From assembly GCA_900539915.1 (NCBI GenBank), contig UQDU01000006.1, positions 14,816 through 78,815 of the forward strand: a DNA stretch of 64,000 nucleotides. Reading direction: 5' to 3'. This DNA comes from an uncultured Bacteroidales bacterium (GTDB lineage Bacteria > Bacteroidota > Bacteroidia > Bacteroidales > Muribaculaceae). The position numbers and the translations under genes are program-made. Of the stretch, positions 1-6,909 are shown one piece after another (position 1 is the first letter of the stretch; each line of letters starts with the position of its first letter). The notes beneath the pieces were generated by a model that searched no databases, was not told the origin of the DNA, and worked only from the letters and a program-made list of their open reading frames with translations.

Positions 1-1
1 G

Positions 2-1465
2 GAATTTCTGAAAAATCCTCAACGATATACCGACCTTGGAGGCAAGATACCCAAGGGTGCGCTGCTCGTAGGCCCTCCCGGCACCGGTAAGACTCTGCTT
101 GCCAAGGCTGTGGCCGGCGAGGCAAATGTGCCGTTTTTCTCCATGTCAGGCAGTGACTTCGTGGAGATGTTTGTCGGCGTGGGTGCATCGCGTGTGCGTG
201 ACCTCTTCCGTCAGGCCAAGGAGAAAGCCCCGTGTATCGTCTTTATTGACGAGATTGATGCCGTGGGCCGTGCCCGTGGCCGCAACCCTAACATGGGTGC
301 CAACGATGAGCGTGAAAACACCCTTAACCAGCTCCTGACGGAGATGGACGGCTTCGGCACAAACAGCGGTGTAATAATCCTCGCTGCTACCAACCGTGCG
401 GATATTCTTGACAAGGCTTTGCTTCGTGCCGGACGTTTTGACCGCCAGATCTACGTTGAGCTGCCCGATCTCAATGACCGCGTGGCCATATTTAACGTGC
501 ATCTGCGCAATATCAAGATGGATCATGACGTGGATGTGGATCTTCTTGCACGACAGACTCCAGGTTTCTCAGGCGCGGATATAGCCAATGTATGTAACGA
601 GGCGGCTCTTATTGCGGCTCGTCATAACAAAAAGGCGGTAGGCAAGCAGGATTTCATTGATGCTGTTGACCGTATAATCGGAGGCCTTGAGAAACGTTCG
701 AAGATTACCACCGACGAGGAGAAAAATGCCATCGCCATACATGAGGCCGGCCATGCTACAGTGTCATGGCATCTGAAATATGCCAACCCTCTGATTAAGG
801 TTACGATAGTGCCGCGTGGCAAGGCTCTCGGAGCTGCATGGTATCTGCCGGAGGAACGTCAGATTACGCCTTCACAGGCTATTCTGGATGAGATGTGCGC
901 CACTCTCGGAGGCCGCGCTGCCGAGGAGCTGTTCCTCGGACATATCTCTACCGGTGCAGCCAACGACTTGGAGCGAGTGACCAAACAGGCCTATGCCATG
1001 GTGGTTTACTACGGTATGAGCGACAAACTCCCCAACATATGCTACTATGATTCCACCGGCCAGCAGTATGGTTTCTCAAAGCCTTACAGCGAGGATCGTG
1101 CACGCATGATTGATGAGGAGGTATCACGCATCATTTCCGAGCAGTATGAGCGCGCTAAAGATATACTGCGCAAATATGCCGAAGGCCATGCCGAACTTGC
1201 CCATACACTTGTGAGCCGTGAAGTTATCTTCACTGAAGACGTAGAGAAAATCTTTGGGAAGCGCCCATGGGTGTCACGCACCGATGAGATTCTTGCCGCC
1301 AAATCCGAGACGTCACAAAACGCCGAATCGGATGACCCCTACGCAGCCGATTTTGACGATGGAGCTGCGGAGAAAAAGGATAAGGAAGCCGATGCACCTG
1401 CACCTGCGGCAGCTGACAGCGACAAAGCAGCCAAAGAGGAGCCAAAGGACGACAAGGCTGACTGA
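2..1465 (+). CDS. ftsH: ATP-dependent zinc metalloprotease FtsH (3' part, 5' end outside window)
   Basis: FtsH is a membrane-anchored AAA+ protease that degrades misfolded or regulated membrane and cytosolic proteins. The reading frame is open from the window's first bases, so the N-terminal membrane segments and periplasmic domain lie outside. Visible features in order are Walker A GPPGTGKT (nt 71-94), Walker B with FIDEIDA (about 241-261), the second region of homology with ATNRAD and GRFDRQ (about 391-450), the zinc-protease motif HEAGH (740-754), and the downstream Asp zinc ligand in the AANDLE segment (about 958-975). The protein ends in a low-complexity Asp/Ala/Lys tail of about 50 residues that is not part of the conserved fold. 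Identification is very secure. A DUF1919 gene follows rather than cdsA, which I would have expected from related genomes. Confidence 0.97.
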   Translation, partial: EFLKNPQRYTDLGGKIPKGALLVGPPGTGKTLLAKAVAGEANVPFFSMSGSDFVEMFVGVGASRVRDLFRQAKEKAPCIVFIDEIDAVGRARGRNPNMGANDERENTLNQLLTEMDGFGTNSGVIILAATNRADILDKALLRAGRFDRQIYVELPDLNDRVAIFNVHLRNIKMDHDVDVDLLARQTPGFSGADIANVCNEAALIAARHNKKAVGKQDFIDAVDRIIGGLEKRSKITTDEEKNAIAIHEAGHATVSWHLKYANPLIKVTIVPRGKALGAAWYLPEERQITPSQAILDEMCATLGGRAAEELFLGHISTGAANDLERVTKQAYAMVVYYGMSDKLPNICYYDSTGQQYGFSKPYSEDRARMIDEEVSRIISEQYERAKDILRKYAEGHAELAHTLVSREVIFTEDVEKIFGKRPWVSRTDEILAAKSETSQNAESDDPYAADFDDGAAEKKDKEADAPAPAAADSDKAAKEEPKDDKAD

Positions 1466-1505
1466 CCCGACCAAGCTCTGACCGACGAACGAACCCCGAG
1501 GTGAT

Positions 1506-2153
1506 ATGCTTAGGAAATGCCGACGGCGCATATATCAGACCTTTGTGATGCCTGTCTACAGGCGTCTCAGAGAGCGATGGCGCAGAGATACACCTTCGGT
1601 TATCTGCAATAATTGCTTCGGTGGGGTTTTTCTCCATCATCTGGGGTGTAGATTCGAGTCTCCGTTCATCAACCTTTTTCTTGTCCCGGAGGATTTTGTA
1701 AAGTTGGTTGCCAACTGGGACAAAGCCGTTGCCGCCGGTCTGGGAAACGTAAGTGAAGTGAAAGATTCCGGAATGCCTTATCCTGTCGGAGTCATAGATT
1801 CTGTCGGTGCCAGGGTATATTTTAACCATGACACTGATTTTGATGTCGCTCTTAACAAGTGGCGTGAGCGTGTGGCGAGAATCAGACCTGAAAAGACCAT
1901 CTTTATGTTTACGGCCGCTAAGGGTGATGCAAAGGTTTTAAAGGATTTTGACAGTATTGATAATCCGCGTAAGATAGCATTTGCATCAGAGAAATGTAAG
2001 GGACTCGGCCTTAAGTCACTTAAGATTGTCAAAGGATGGAACGATGATGACCCCGAATACAACATGAAGGGCCTCACAACTTCCTTCGGTATTCCTTACA
2101 TACAGTCTCTGTCATTGCTGCGCATGCTTTCGAATTTGGCCGGCATACGATGA
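1506..2153 (+). CDS. DUF1919 family protein (exopolysaccharide-associated)
   Basis: This 215-residue protein has the DUF1919 pattern: a short basic N-terminus, then CNNCFGG (about residues 34-40), SPFINLF (about 52-58), and later a W-x-x-R-V-x-R-I segment with FMFTA. Family members are often found in polysaccharide loci and are thought to act in exopolysaccharide or glycan synthesis, but no reaction is established. There is no signal peptide or membrane segment. The ATG at 1506 is 40 bp after ftsH, so co-transcription with ftsH is possible. A near-perfect 18-bp inverted repeat just downstream looks like its terminator. Family assignment is fairly sure; function is unknown. Confidence 0.75.
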   Translation: MLRKCRRRIYQTFVMPVYRRLRERWRRDTPSVICNNCFGGVFLHHLGCRFESPFINLFLVPEDFVKLVANWDKAVAAGLGNVSEVKDSGMPYPVGVIDSVGARVYFNHDTDFDVALNKWRERVARIRPEKTIFMFTAAKGDAKVLKDFDSIDNPRKIAFASEKCKGLGLKSLKIVKGWNDDDPEYNMKGLTTSFGIPYIQSLSLLRMLSNLAGIR

Positions 2154-2198
2154 TGGATACAGCCGTGCACTGATATTTTCGCATGGTTATGATACAGT

Positions 2199-2239
2199 AA
2201 AGCTGTAGTTTTGTGACATACTCACAATACTACAGCTTT
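2199..2239 (+). terminator. 18-bp hairpin between DUF1919 gene and next ORF
   Basis: Arms at 2199-2216 and 2222-2239 are complementary over 18 bp with one mismatch and a 5-nt loop, followed by a short T-rich stretch (ATTTATTT). This fits an intrinsic terminator for the DUF1919 gene. The hairpin ends only 4 nt before the ATG at 2244, so if transcribed it would also cover the translation start of the next gene. Confidence 0.6.
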
Positions 2240-2243
2240 ATTT

Positions 2244-2732
2244 ATGATAACGAAATCAAGAAAATGGGTGCGTCCTGTATCGCGGAAATTCTACGGGTCT
2301 ATAACAGAGAGCGTGCGCAATGCAGCGGCTATCAGTAAGGATGTCAATGCTGACAATGTCATGCAGGGCGTAGATGCCTACATTGAGCAGGGCATAGTCC
2401 CTGTGGGGTTTACTGAAACTGAATTGGTGGTGTTTACCCTATTGCAGCCACTGATTGACAAGGCTGTGAAGCGTTCACGCCTTGCACGTGAAAATGCCAT
2501 CAGACGCAAGCAATTAAAGGCCGGGACGGCCAATGCTACAGCCGTTACGACAGAGGCATCAGAAGCCGTTGTAAGCACGTCAGATGACGAGTCCGCCGTG
2601 TCCTGTGCGCCTCCTGACGCGCTATCTCGTGAAGATAAACGTGCCCTCCGTCGCGAAGAATCACGCCAAAAGCGCCATCAAAAACATCTAAAGCGTCTCA
2701 GCCGTCGCCATAAACCCATCCCCTCCCAATAA
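2244..2732 (+). CDS. hypothetical protein, basic C-terminus
   Basis: I do not recognise this 162-residue protein. The N-terminal two thirds look like a small folded domain (residues 1-95) with a helical basic stretch around 74-92. A Thr/Ala/Ser-rich linker follows (about 93-120), then a strongly Arg/Lys/His-rich C-terminal helix (about 128-160), suggesting nucleic-acid or ribosome contact. There is no signal peptide or membrane segment. Codon use resembles the neighbours. It sits between a hairpin and the palindrome-rich DNA next to an IS110 element. It is probably a real gene, with no function assigned. Confidence 0.55.
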   Translation: MITKSRKWVRPVSRKFYGSITESVRNAAAISKDVNADNVMQGVDAYIEQGIVPVGFTETELVVFTLLQPLIDKAVKRSRLARENAIRRKQLKAGTANATAVTTEASEAVVSTSDDESAVSCAPPDALSREDKRALRREESRQKRHQKHLKRLSRRHKPIPSQ

Positions 2733-2955
2733 GGTCAGGATATAGAGGCGCACCGATAAAAGAAGAGGCGAGGGGTAGGGGTCCACACCACTGGCATCAG
2801 CCAGACCTGCGGCCTGTCAGACCCCGGCCTCATATATTCAAGGCGTAGTAAAACTGTAAAATTGTAGGGCTGCACCATGGTGCAGCCGATATGAATCATA
2901 TAATTGCCAATGCGTTGGCGGATGCCCCGGGGTGCAGAGACACCCCTATATAGTG

Positions 2956-2977
2956 GTCCCGAAGGGACGGACTTATG
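2956..2977 (+). repeat. left copy of 22-bp inverted repeat flanking the IS110 region
   Basis: GTCCCGAAGGGACGGACT at 2956-2973 is exactly the reverse complement of 4442-4459. The match extends through a following ATG with one mismatch. The copy contains its own GTCCC-GAA-GGGAC palindrome. The pair encloses about 1.46 kb holding the transposase. Confidence 0.7.
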
Positions 2978-3043
2978 GTAGAGCCTCTTGGCTACCATGA
3001 ATCCATCCCTCCGGGATTTTTCGTGGTGGATTCCCGAACTCCC

Positions 3044-3078
3044 GTAGATGAGGAATGGCTACGCCATTCCTCATCTAC
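3044..3078 (+). repeat. perfect 16-bp hairpin with 3-nt loop
   Basis: GTAGATGAGGAATGGC at 3044-3059 pairs perfectly with 3063-3078, loop TAC. No poly-T follows (it is followed by GAACTATATT), so it is more like a REP-type palindrome or transposon-end structure than a simple terminator. Confidence 0.65.
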
Positions 3079-3164
3079 GAACTATATTAAAATCCAAATA
3101 AAATGAGGCAAAAATTACATCCACATTAGATTATTTGAGAAAAGCCTTGCAGCTGTCCGCTCTT

Positions 3165-3186
3165 GGGGGCGGTTTAGGCCGCCCCC
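3165..3186 (-). terminator. GC-rich hairpin after the IS110 transposase
   Basis: GGGGGCGG (3165-3172) and CCGCCCCC (3179-3186) form a perfect 8-bp GC stem around a 6-nt loop, 42 nt beyond the transposase stop on the minus strand. It could stop transcription or protect the mRNA end. It could also be part of the element's right-end structure. Confidence 0.45.
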
Positions 3187-3227
3187 GCCGCTCGGGCATC
3201 CCCTCGCCAGAAGGAGAGAGGAAGTGT

Positions 3228-4205
3228 TCAGACAGCGGTATCAGGTTTCGTAGAGACGAAGCCGTCGATATATGACTTATTGGATGTCACAACAGCAAAG
3301 GCCTGTCTGACGAGTTTGTTGGCCACGGCAATCATGGCGACTTTACCTGACTTCCCTTTGCCACGCAAACGCTGATAGCATTCACTGCACGCCTTGTTGT
3401 GCTGACTCGCTGACCATGCCGCCACATAAAGCATCGAACGCAGAGTCTCATCTCCGTTGCGGTTGATATGTCCACGGATATTGATACTCGTACCGGACTG
3501 CTCTATCGTGGGACTGATGCCGATAAAGCGGGAAAACTGTTTCGCATTGTCAAAGTAGGTAAAGCCGCCCGTGGCAATGATTAGAGCCGTGGCAAGAGTG
3601 ACCCCGATACCCTTTACCGAGGTAAGGAGTTTCAGCTGCTTTTCAAACACATCGGTTACGACCGCCTCCATTTCCTGCTGCATGTACTTGATCTGCTTTT
3701 CAAGGAATGTGACGGTCTGTTTCAGTGAGTAAACGCACTTCTTGTCCTTAACCGGCAGAGGCTCAAGCGATGAGAGCAGGTTCTTAGTCGCAGTCAGTTG
3801 CTTCTGGAGTTGACGTAGGACTGTTTTCTTCTGCTTCAGAATCATTATATGTTCCGACGGGAACTTATAGGGTGCGGGCTTGAATCTCTCCCCGAAATCG
3901 GCAATGAGACAGGCGTCTTGGGAATCCGTCTTGGTAACGGACATCATCACGCGGGCATAGTTTTTAATCTTCTTCGGATTGATGAGGCTTGCCCGGATGC
4001 CTGCCTTGTCAAGAAGATAAAGAAGGAGGAAACAGTAGTTGCCCGTCGCCTCCATCACGCAGTGATGGAGTGTAGGGTCAAGCTTCGAGATGAACCTGCG
4101 GATGCCTTTAGCATCATTTGGGAAGGTCTCGGTACGATAGCCTTTCACATGGGGAAAAGCAGCTACAAAAGTCGCTTTGCTGATGTCGATGCCTATGTAT
4201 GTCAT
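3228..4205 (-). CDS. IS110-family transposase (DEDD recombinase)
   Basis: The protein catalyses RNA-guided excision and insertion of its own element. Starting from the ATG at 4205 (325 residues), the N-terminal RuvC-like domain shows the DEDD tetrad: D7 in GIDISK, E52 in VMEATGNY, D94 and D97 in TKTDSQDA. A central coiled-coil-like region (about 130-190) follows. The C-terminal Transposase_20 domain contains SVKGIG, FIGISPTIEQSG and RGHINRNGDETLR; the Ser in the QSG segment is a candidate nucleophile. The frame is open 25 codons further upstream, but MTYIGID is the usual N-terminus of the family. The gene appears full length, so the element may be active. Confidence 0.93.
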   Translation of the reverse strand: MTYIGIDISKATFVAAFPHVKGYRTETFPNDAKGIRRFISKLDPTLHHCVMEATGNYCFLLLYLLDKAGIRASLINPKKIKNYARVMMSVTKTDSQDACLIADFGERFKPAPYKFPSEHIMILKQKKTVLRQLQKQLTATKNLLSSLEPLPVKDKKCVYSLKQTVTFLEKQIKYMQQEMEAVVTDVFEKQLKLLTSVKGIGVTLATALIIATGGFTYFDNAKQFSRFIGISPTIEQSGTSINIRGHINRNGDETLRSMLYVAAWSASQHNKACSECYQRLRGKGKSGKVAMIAVANKLVRQAFAVVTSNKSYIDGFVSTKPDTAV

Positions 4206-4418
4206 ATTATCAAATCTCTTGTCAGGAACTACATCTTTTGCACTCTCGTCGCAAACACGGGGTCGGACATGCCGCCCCAACGAACTATCCAGTCTTTAGA
4301 TGTAAAAGCATGGGGGCCGAACGTAGATGTCGGTTTTTGCCACCGGTTTATCTGCCTTGTTCCATGCTTGTGATACCTGATATTTGAAGATAAAAATATT
4401 CAAAATCATTTAACTGTA
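4206..4418 (-). ncRNA. candidate bridge RNA region of the IS110 element
   Basis: In IS110-group elements the non-coding DNA between the left end and the transposase encodes a structured bridge RNA that pairs with target and donor DNA. Here about 210 nt lie between a TACATTTG promoter-like box and the transposase ATG, with short complementary segments such as CGGT/ACCG near 4330-4345 and GGGG/CCCC near 4260-4276. I could not assign the two guide loops. Placement rests on family knowledge plus location. Confidence 0.35.
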
Positions 4419-4426
4419 CAAATGTA
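4419..4426 (-). promoter_or_regulatory. -7 box TACATTTG upstream of IS110 transposase
   Basis: On the minus strand this reads TACATTTG, matching the Bacteroidetes -7 consensus TAnnTTTG, about 215 nt before the transposase start. No TTG -33 box is visible at the right distance, where the sequence would already be in the flanking repeat. The upstream box may be supplied by the insertion site. Confidence 0.4.
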
Positions 4427-4437
4427 CGACGGTTAAG

Positions 4438-4459
4438 CATGAGTCCGTCCCTTCGGGAC
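4438..4459 (-). repeat. right copy of 22-bp inverted repeat flanking the IS110 region
   Basis: AGTCCGTCCCTTCGGGAC at 4442-4459 is the exact reverse complement of 2956-2973. It carries the same small palindrome. Confidence 0.7.
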
Positions 4460-4460
4460 T

Positions 4461-4545
4461 CCTTAAGTTAGTGACATTGTGACATGGCATGTCCCTACTA
4501 TACTATGATGGGTACATCCTTTAAGTGCGAGACATTGTGTCATGG
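4461..4545. repeat. imperfect direct repeat pair in 4461-4545
   Basis: Bases 4461-4487 and 4518-4545 are imperfect copies (CCTTAAG...GACATTGTGACATGG against CCTTTAAG...GACATTGTGTCATGG). A GACATG-G-CATGTC palindrome lies at 4481-4493. The whole 4206-4597 interval has no gene. This outer part looks like repeat debris downstream of the zinc-ribbon gene. Confidence 0.45.
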
Positions 4546-4597
4546 ATCCCAACGCAACGTATCTGCGACATAACGGGATGCCTACCATAGGTGATGG

Positions 4598-5347
4598 TCA
4601 GAGCTGGCGCACGGCAGGGGATTGCTGGACCTCGGGGGCAGCCGGCTGTGCCGGAGTGTCTACAGGCTGTGATGCTGCATTGGCTGCGGCAGGCTGAGCA
4701 TTCGCCGTGGAGGGTTGTGCAGTTGTCGCGGTGGATGGACGGTTTATCGTGTCGGCTGGTACAGCAGTGGTGTCGGCTGGCACGGCTGGTGACACCTCTT
4801 CTTCCAAAACCTCCTCTATAGGCTCGCATTCCACTTCATCCACTGATTGCAGATGGTTGCTCTTGGCATAGTAGTAGCAGCCACCGATGGCAAGCAGCAG
4901 CGCAAGCAGCACGGCAAAGTAAAGTATAAGCTTGTTGCGCTTGTTGTTTTCGGGAGTTATCGGTTTGGAGAGTGTAGCCTCGTATTCGGCGAGGGCATCC
5001 TCGACTTGTTCGGTGGCATCGGTATCTATGGACTCAATGGCAGCTTCTTCTGCGGCTGTGGCGGCAGACTCTTTGCGTTCAAGGTCTGTTATTGCAGCTG
5101 TTTCGTTGTCTGAAGCATGCTGTGAGGGTGACTGTGTGAGTATCTTCTCCACAGCCTTGTCAGACATTTCGGATTTCGGAGCGGCTTCTTTGTCAGTGTC
5201 CGATACGGATGCTGAGCCGTCATGGCTGTCAGCAGGACAGTTTTCGCGGAGTGCTTTATTGAGATGGGTAGGGTAGCCGCAGCTGGGGCAGAAGATGGAT
5301 TTATCGGAAATGCGGTGGCCGCATTCGTCGCAGGTTATGAGTGCCAT
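4598..5347 (-). CDS. zinc-ribbon domain membrane protein
   Basis: This 249-residue protein has an N-terminal zinc ribbon with C6, C9, C20 and C23 (CDECG and CPSCG). An acidic Ala/Glu/Ser-rich linker (about 30-135) follows, then one membrane segment (about 140-160) and a Pro/Ala/Thr-rich C-terminal tail with repeated VPADT units. The ribbon is expected in the cytoplasm and the tail outside. The role is unknown; such proteins are widespread in Bacteroidales. It is the last gene after nuoN, 74 bp away with a hairpin in between, so it may be partly uncoupled from the nuo transcript. The ATG at 5347 places the Cys motif right at the start, as usual for this group. Confidence 0.8.
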   Translation of the reverse strand: MALITCDECGHRISDKSIFCPSCGYPTHLNKALRENCPADSHDGSASVSDTDKEAAPKSEMSDKAVEKILTQSPSQHASDNETAAITDLERKESAATAAEEAAIESIDTDATEQVEDALAEYEATLSKPITPENNKRNKLILYFAVLLALLLAIGGCYYYAKSNHLQSVDEVECEPIEEVLEEEVSPAVPADTTAVPADTINRPSTATTAQPSTANAQPAAANAASQPVDTPAQPAAPEVQQSPAVRQL

Positions 5348-5359
5348 ATTTAGTATTTA

Positions 5360-5398
5360 ATCGCCGCACGCCATCATCATGTGACGGCATGCGGCGAT
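5360..5398 (-). terminator. hairpin between nuoN and the zinc-ribbon gene
   Basis: ATCGCCGCA (5360-5368) and TGCGGCGAT (5390-5398) form a perfect 9-bp outer stem, and inner G-C pairs extend it. It lies just after the nuoN stop. No clear T-run follows, so partial termination or RNA-end stabilisation is more likely than full termination. Confidence 0.5.
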
Positions 5399-5421
5399 AT
5401 GGATGGGTTAGTGTTAGCTTA

Positions 5422-6873
5422 TTATATTACAGAGGTGATGTCAAGCAGATAGTTGTAGAAGCAGCTGATGATACCGAGGCCGAGGATGCCGGCTACTGTA
5501 ATCCACAAGCCCAGACGCTCTGAACCGGCTGAGCGGAATGTGGGAATCACACAGTCATCATCGCTGATAAACATTGCCTTGACTACGAGCAGATAGTAAT
5601 AGAGCGACACGATAGTGTTGATCAACGCGATAAGCACGAGGACGTATATCGCTATCGAACCCTGCGAGATGGCACTCGTAAAGATGAAGAATTTGCTGAA
5701 GAATCCGGCAAACGGAGGGATACCTGCGAGAGAGAACATGGCAAGCATCATCGCCACTGACAGTCGGGGATTAGTCTTATAGAGACCCTTGTAGCTGTCC
5801 ATATCCACTTTGCCTGATGCGTTTTCGATGGCTTGTACGACACCGAAAGCTGCAAGGTTGCTGAATACATAGACGAGGATGTAGAACATCAGCGCCGCCG
5901 TACCCATGGCATCGTCGGCCATGATGCCGAGCATGATGTAACCGGCCTGTGATACAGATGAGAAAGCGAGGAATCGCTTCAGATTCTTCTGGCGGATGGC
6001 GAAGAGGTTACCCACGGTGATGGTCAGGATGATGAGTGCATAGAGCATCCATTCCCAAGCCTGGGCATAGACGGCTCCGAATACCTGTGTCAGGATGACC
6101 ATGAAAGCGAAGGCTGCCGCACCCTTGGAAATCACCGAGAGGTAGGATGTCACTGAGGTAGGCGCACCCTGATATACATCGGCGGTCCAGAGGTGGAAGG
6201 GTACAAGCGAGAGCTTGAATCCGATGCCTGAGATTACAAAGGCGAGAGCCAGAGCCAGAAGTGCGCTGACAGTTCCGCCGGCTGCGATAGCTGTGGCTAT
6301 ATTTGAGAAATAGAGCGAGCCGGTCAGGCCGTAGACAAACGACAGACCCATCATGAATATAGCTGACGAGAAGATGGCGGTCAGGATATACTTGATGGCG
6401 GTCTCATGGCTTTCGTAGCGGTGCTTGTCAAATGCCACCATGGCTGCGAGGGGCAGAGAGGCGGTTTCCAGACCGATTACGAAGAGGAGGAAGTGGCGTG
6501 CTGAAATCATCAGATACATACCGAAGAGTGTGACGAGCAGCAGTTCGTAGAACTCTCCGCGGCGTATGGCTGTGGTCTCGTTGTTGGCCCATTTCATCGA
6601 CTGGATGAGCACGATGAGCACACCCACGTTGAGTATGTTTTTGATGGCTACGATTACCGTGGATGATGTGTACATCCCGGCGAATGCGTCAATAGTGTCA
6701 GGCCACGGGGTGACAAAGCAAAGAGCTGTGAAACATGCGAACAGCACTGTGGCTACGAGGGGCAGCACGGCCTGTCCTTTGCGTGGCATGAAAGTGTCAT
6801 AAAGGAATACCAGGAGGAAAACGACCAATACGCCGATTTCCTGCTTCATGGCTAAAAACTGTGAGTAATCCAT
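5422..6873 (-). CDS. nuoN: NADH-quinone oxidoreductase subunit N
   Basis: NuoN is one of the three antiporter-like proton-channel subunits in the membrane arm of Complex I. The 483-residue protein is almost entirely hydrophobic helices (about 14). It has the family segments LFGMYLMISARHFLLFVIGLETASLPL, carrying the conserved channel Glu, and KLSLVPFHLWTADVYQGAPT with its Lys in the first half. FSLAGIPPFAGFFSKFFIF lies near the C-terminus. Length is normal. It follows nuoM by 36 bp and is the last nuo gene of the block. Confidence 0.95.
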   Translation of the reverse strand: MDYSQFLAMKQEIGVLVVFLLVFLYDTFMPRKGQAVLPLVATVLFACFTALCFVTPWPDTIDAFAGMYTSSTVIVAIKNILNVGVLIVLIQSMKWANNETTAIRRGEFYELLLVTLFGMYLMISARHFLLFVIGLETASLPLAAMVAFDKHRYESHETAIKYILTAIFSSAIFMMGLSFVYGLTGSLYFSNIATAIAAGGTVSALLALALAFVISGIGFKLSLVPFHLWTADVYQGAPTSVTSYLSVISKGAAAFAFMVILTQVFGAVYAQAWEWMLYALIILTITVGNLFAIRQKNLKRFLAFSSVSQAGYIMLGIMADDAMGTAALMFYILVYVFSNLAAFGVVQAIENASGKVDMDSYKGLYKTNPRLSVAMMLAMFSLAGIPPFAGFFSKFFIFTSAISQGSIAIYVLVLIALINTIVSLYYYLLVVKAMFISDDDCVIPTFRSAGSERLGLWITVAGILGLGIISCFYNYLLDITSVI

Positions 6874-6909
6874 TGCTAAGCTTCAGAGTAACTTAATGGG
6901 TTGTGGGAA

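Larger units (their letters stand above)
2733..3227. repeat. palindrome-rich non-coding stretch
   Basis: About 495 bp without a convincing gene. It contains a perfect 20-bp palindrome at 2868-2887 (GGCTGCACCATGGTGCAGCC), a GGGGTG/CACCCC stem near 2930-2947, a GTCCC-GAA-GGGAC mini-palindrome at 2956-2968, a perfect 16-bp hairpin at 3044-3078 and a GC-rich hairpin at 3165-3186. The last part probably belongs to the IS110 element end. The rest looks like clustered REP-like palindromes. Confidence 0.6.
2978..4437 (-). mobile_element. IS110-family insertion element (ends not resolved)
   Basis: The interval holds one IS110-type transposase with about 230 bp of non-coding DNA on its 5' side and up to 250 bp on its 3' side. 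That is the usual size for this family (roughly 1.2-1.5 kb). IS110 elements lack classical terminal inverted repeats and make no clear target duplication, so the exact ends cannot be read from one copy. The limits given are the bases enclosed by the 22-bp inverted repeats at 2956-2977 and 4438-4459, which may be target repeats rather than element ends. Confidence 0.6.

Noticed and set aside
2735..2998. 87-codon open frame on the - strand in the palindrome-rich stretch
   Set aside because: It runs through the 20-bp palindrome and other repeats, has no family resemblance and poor codon use.
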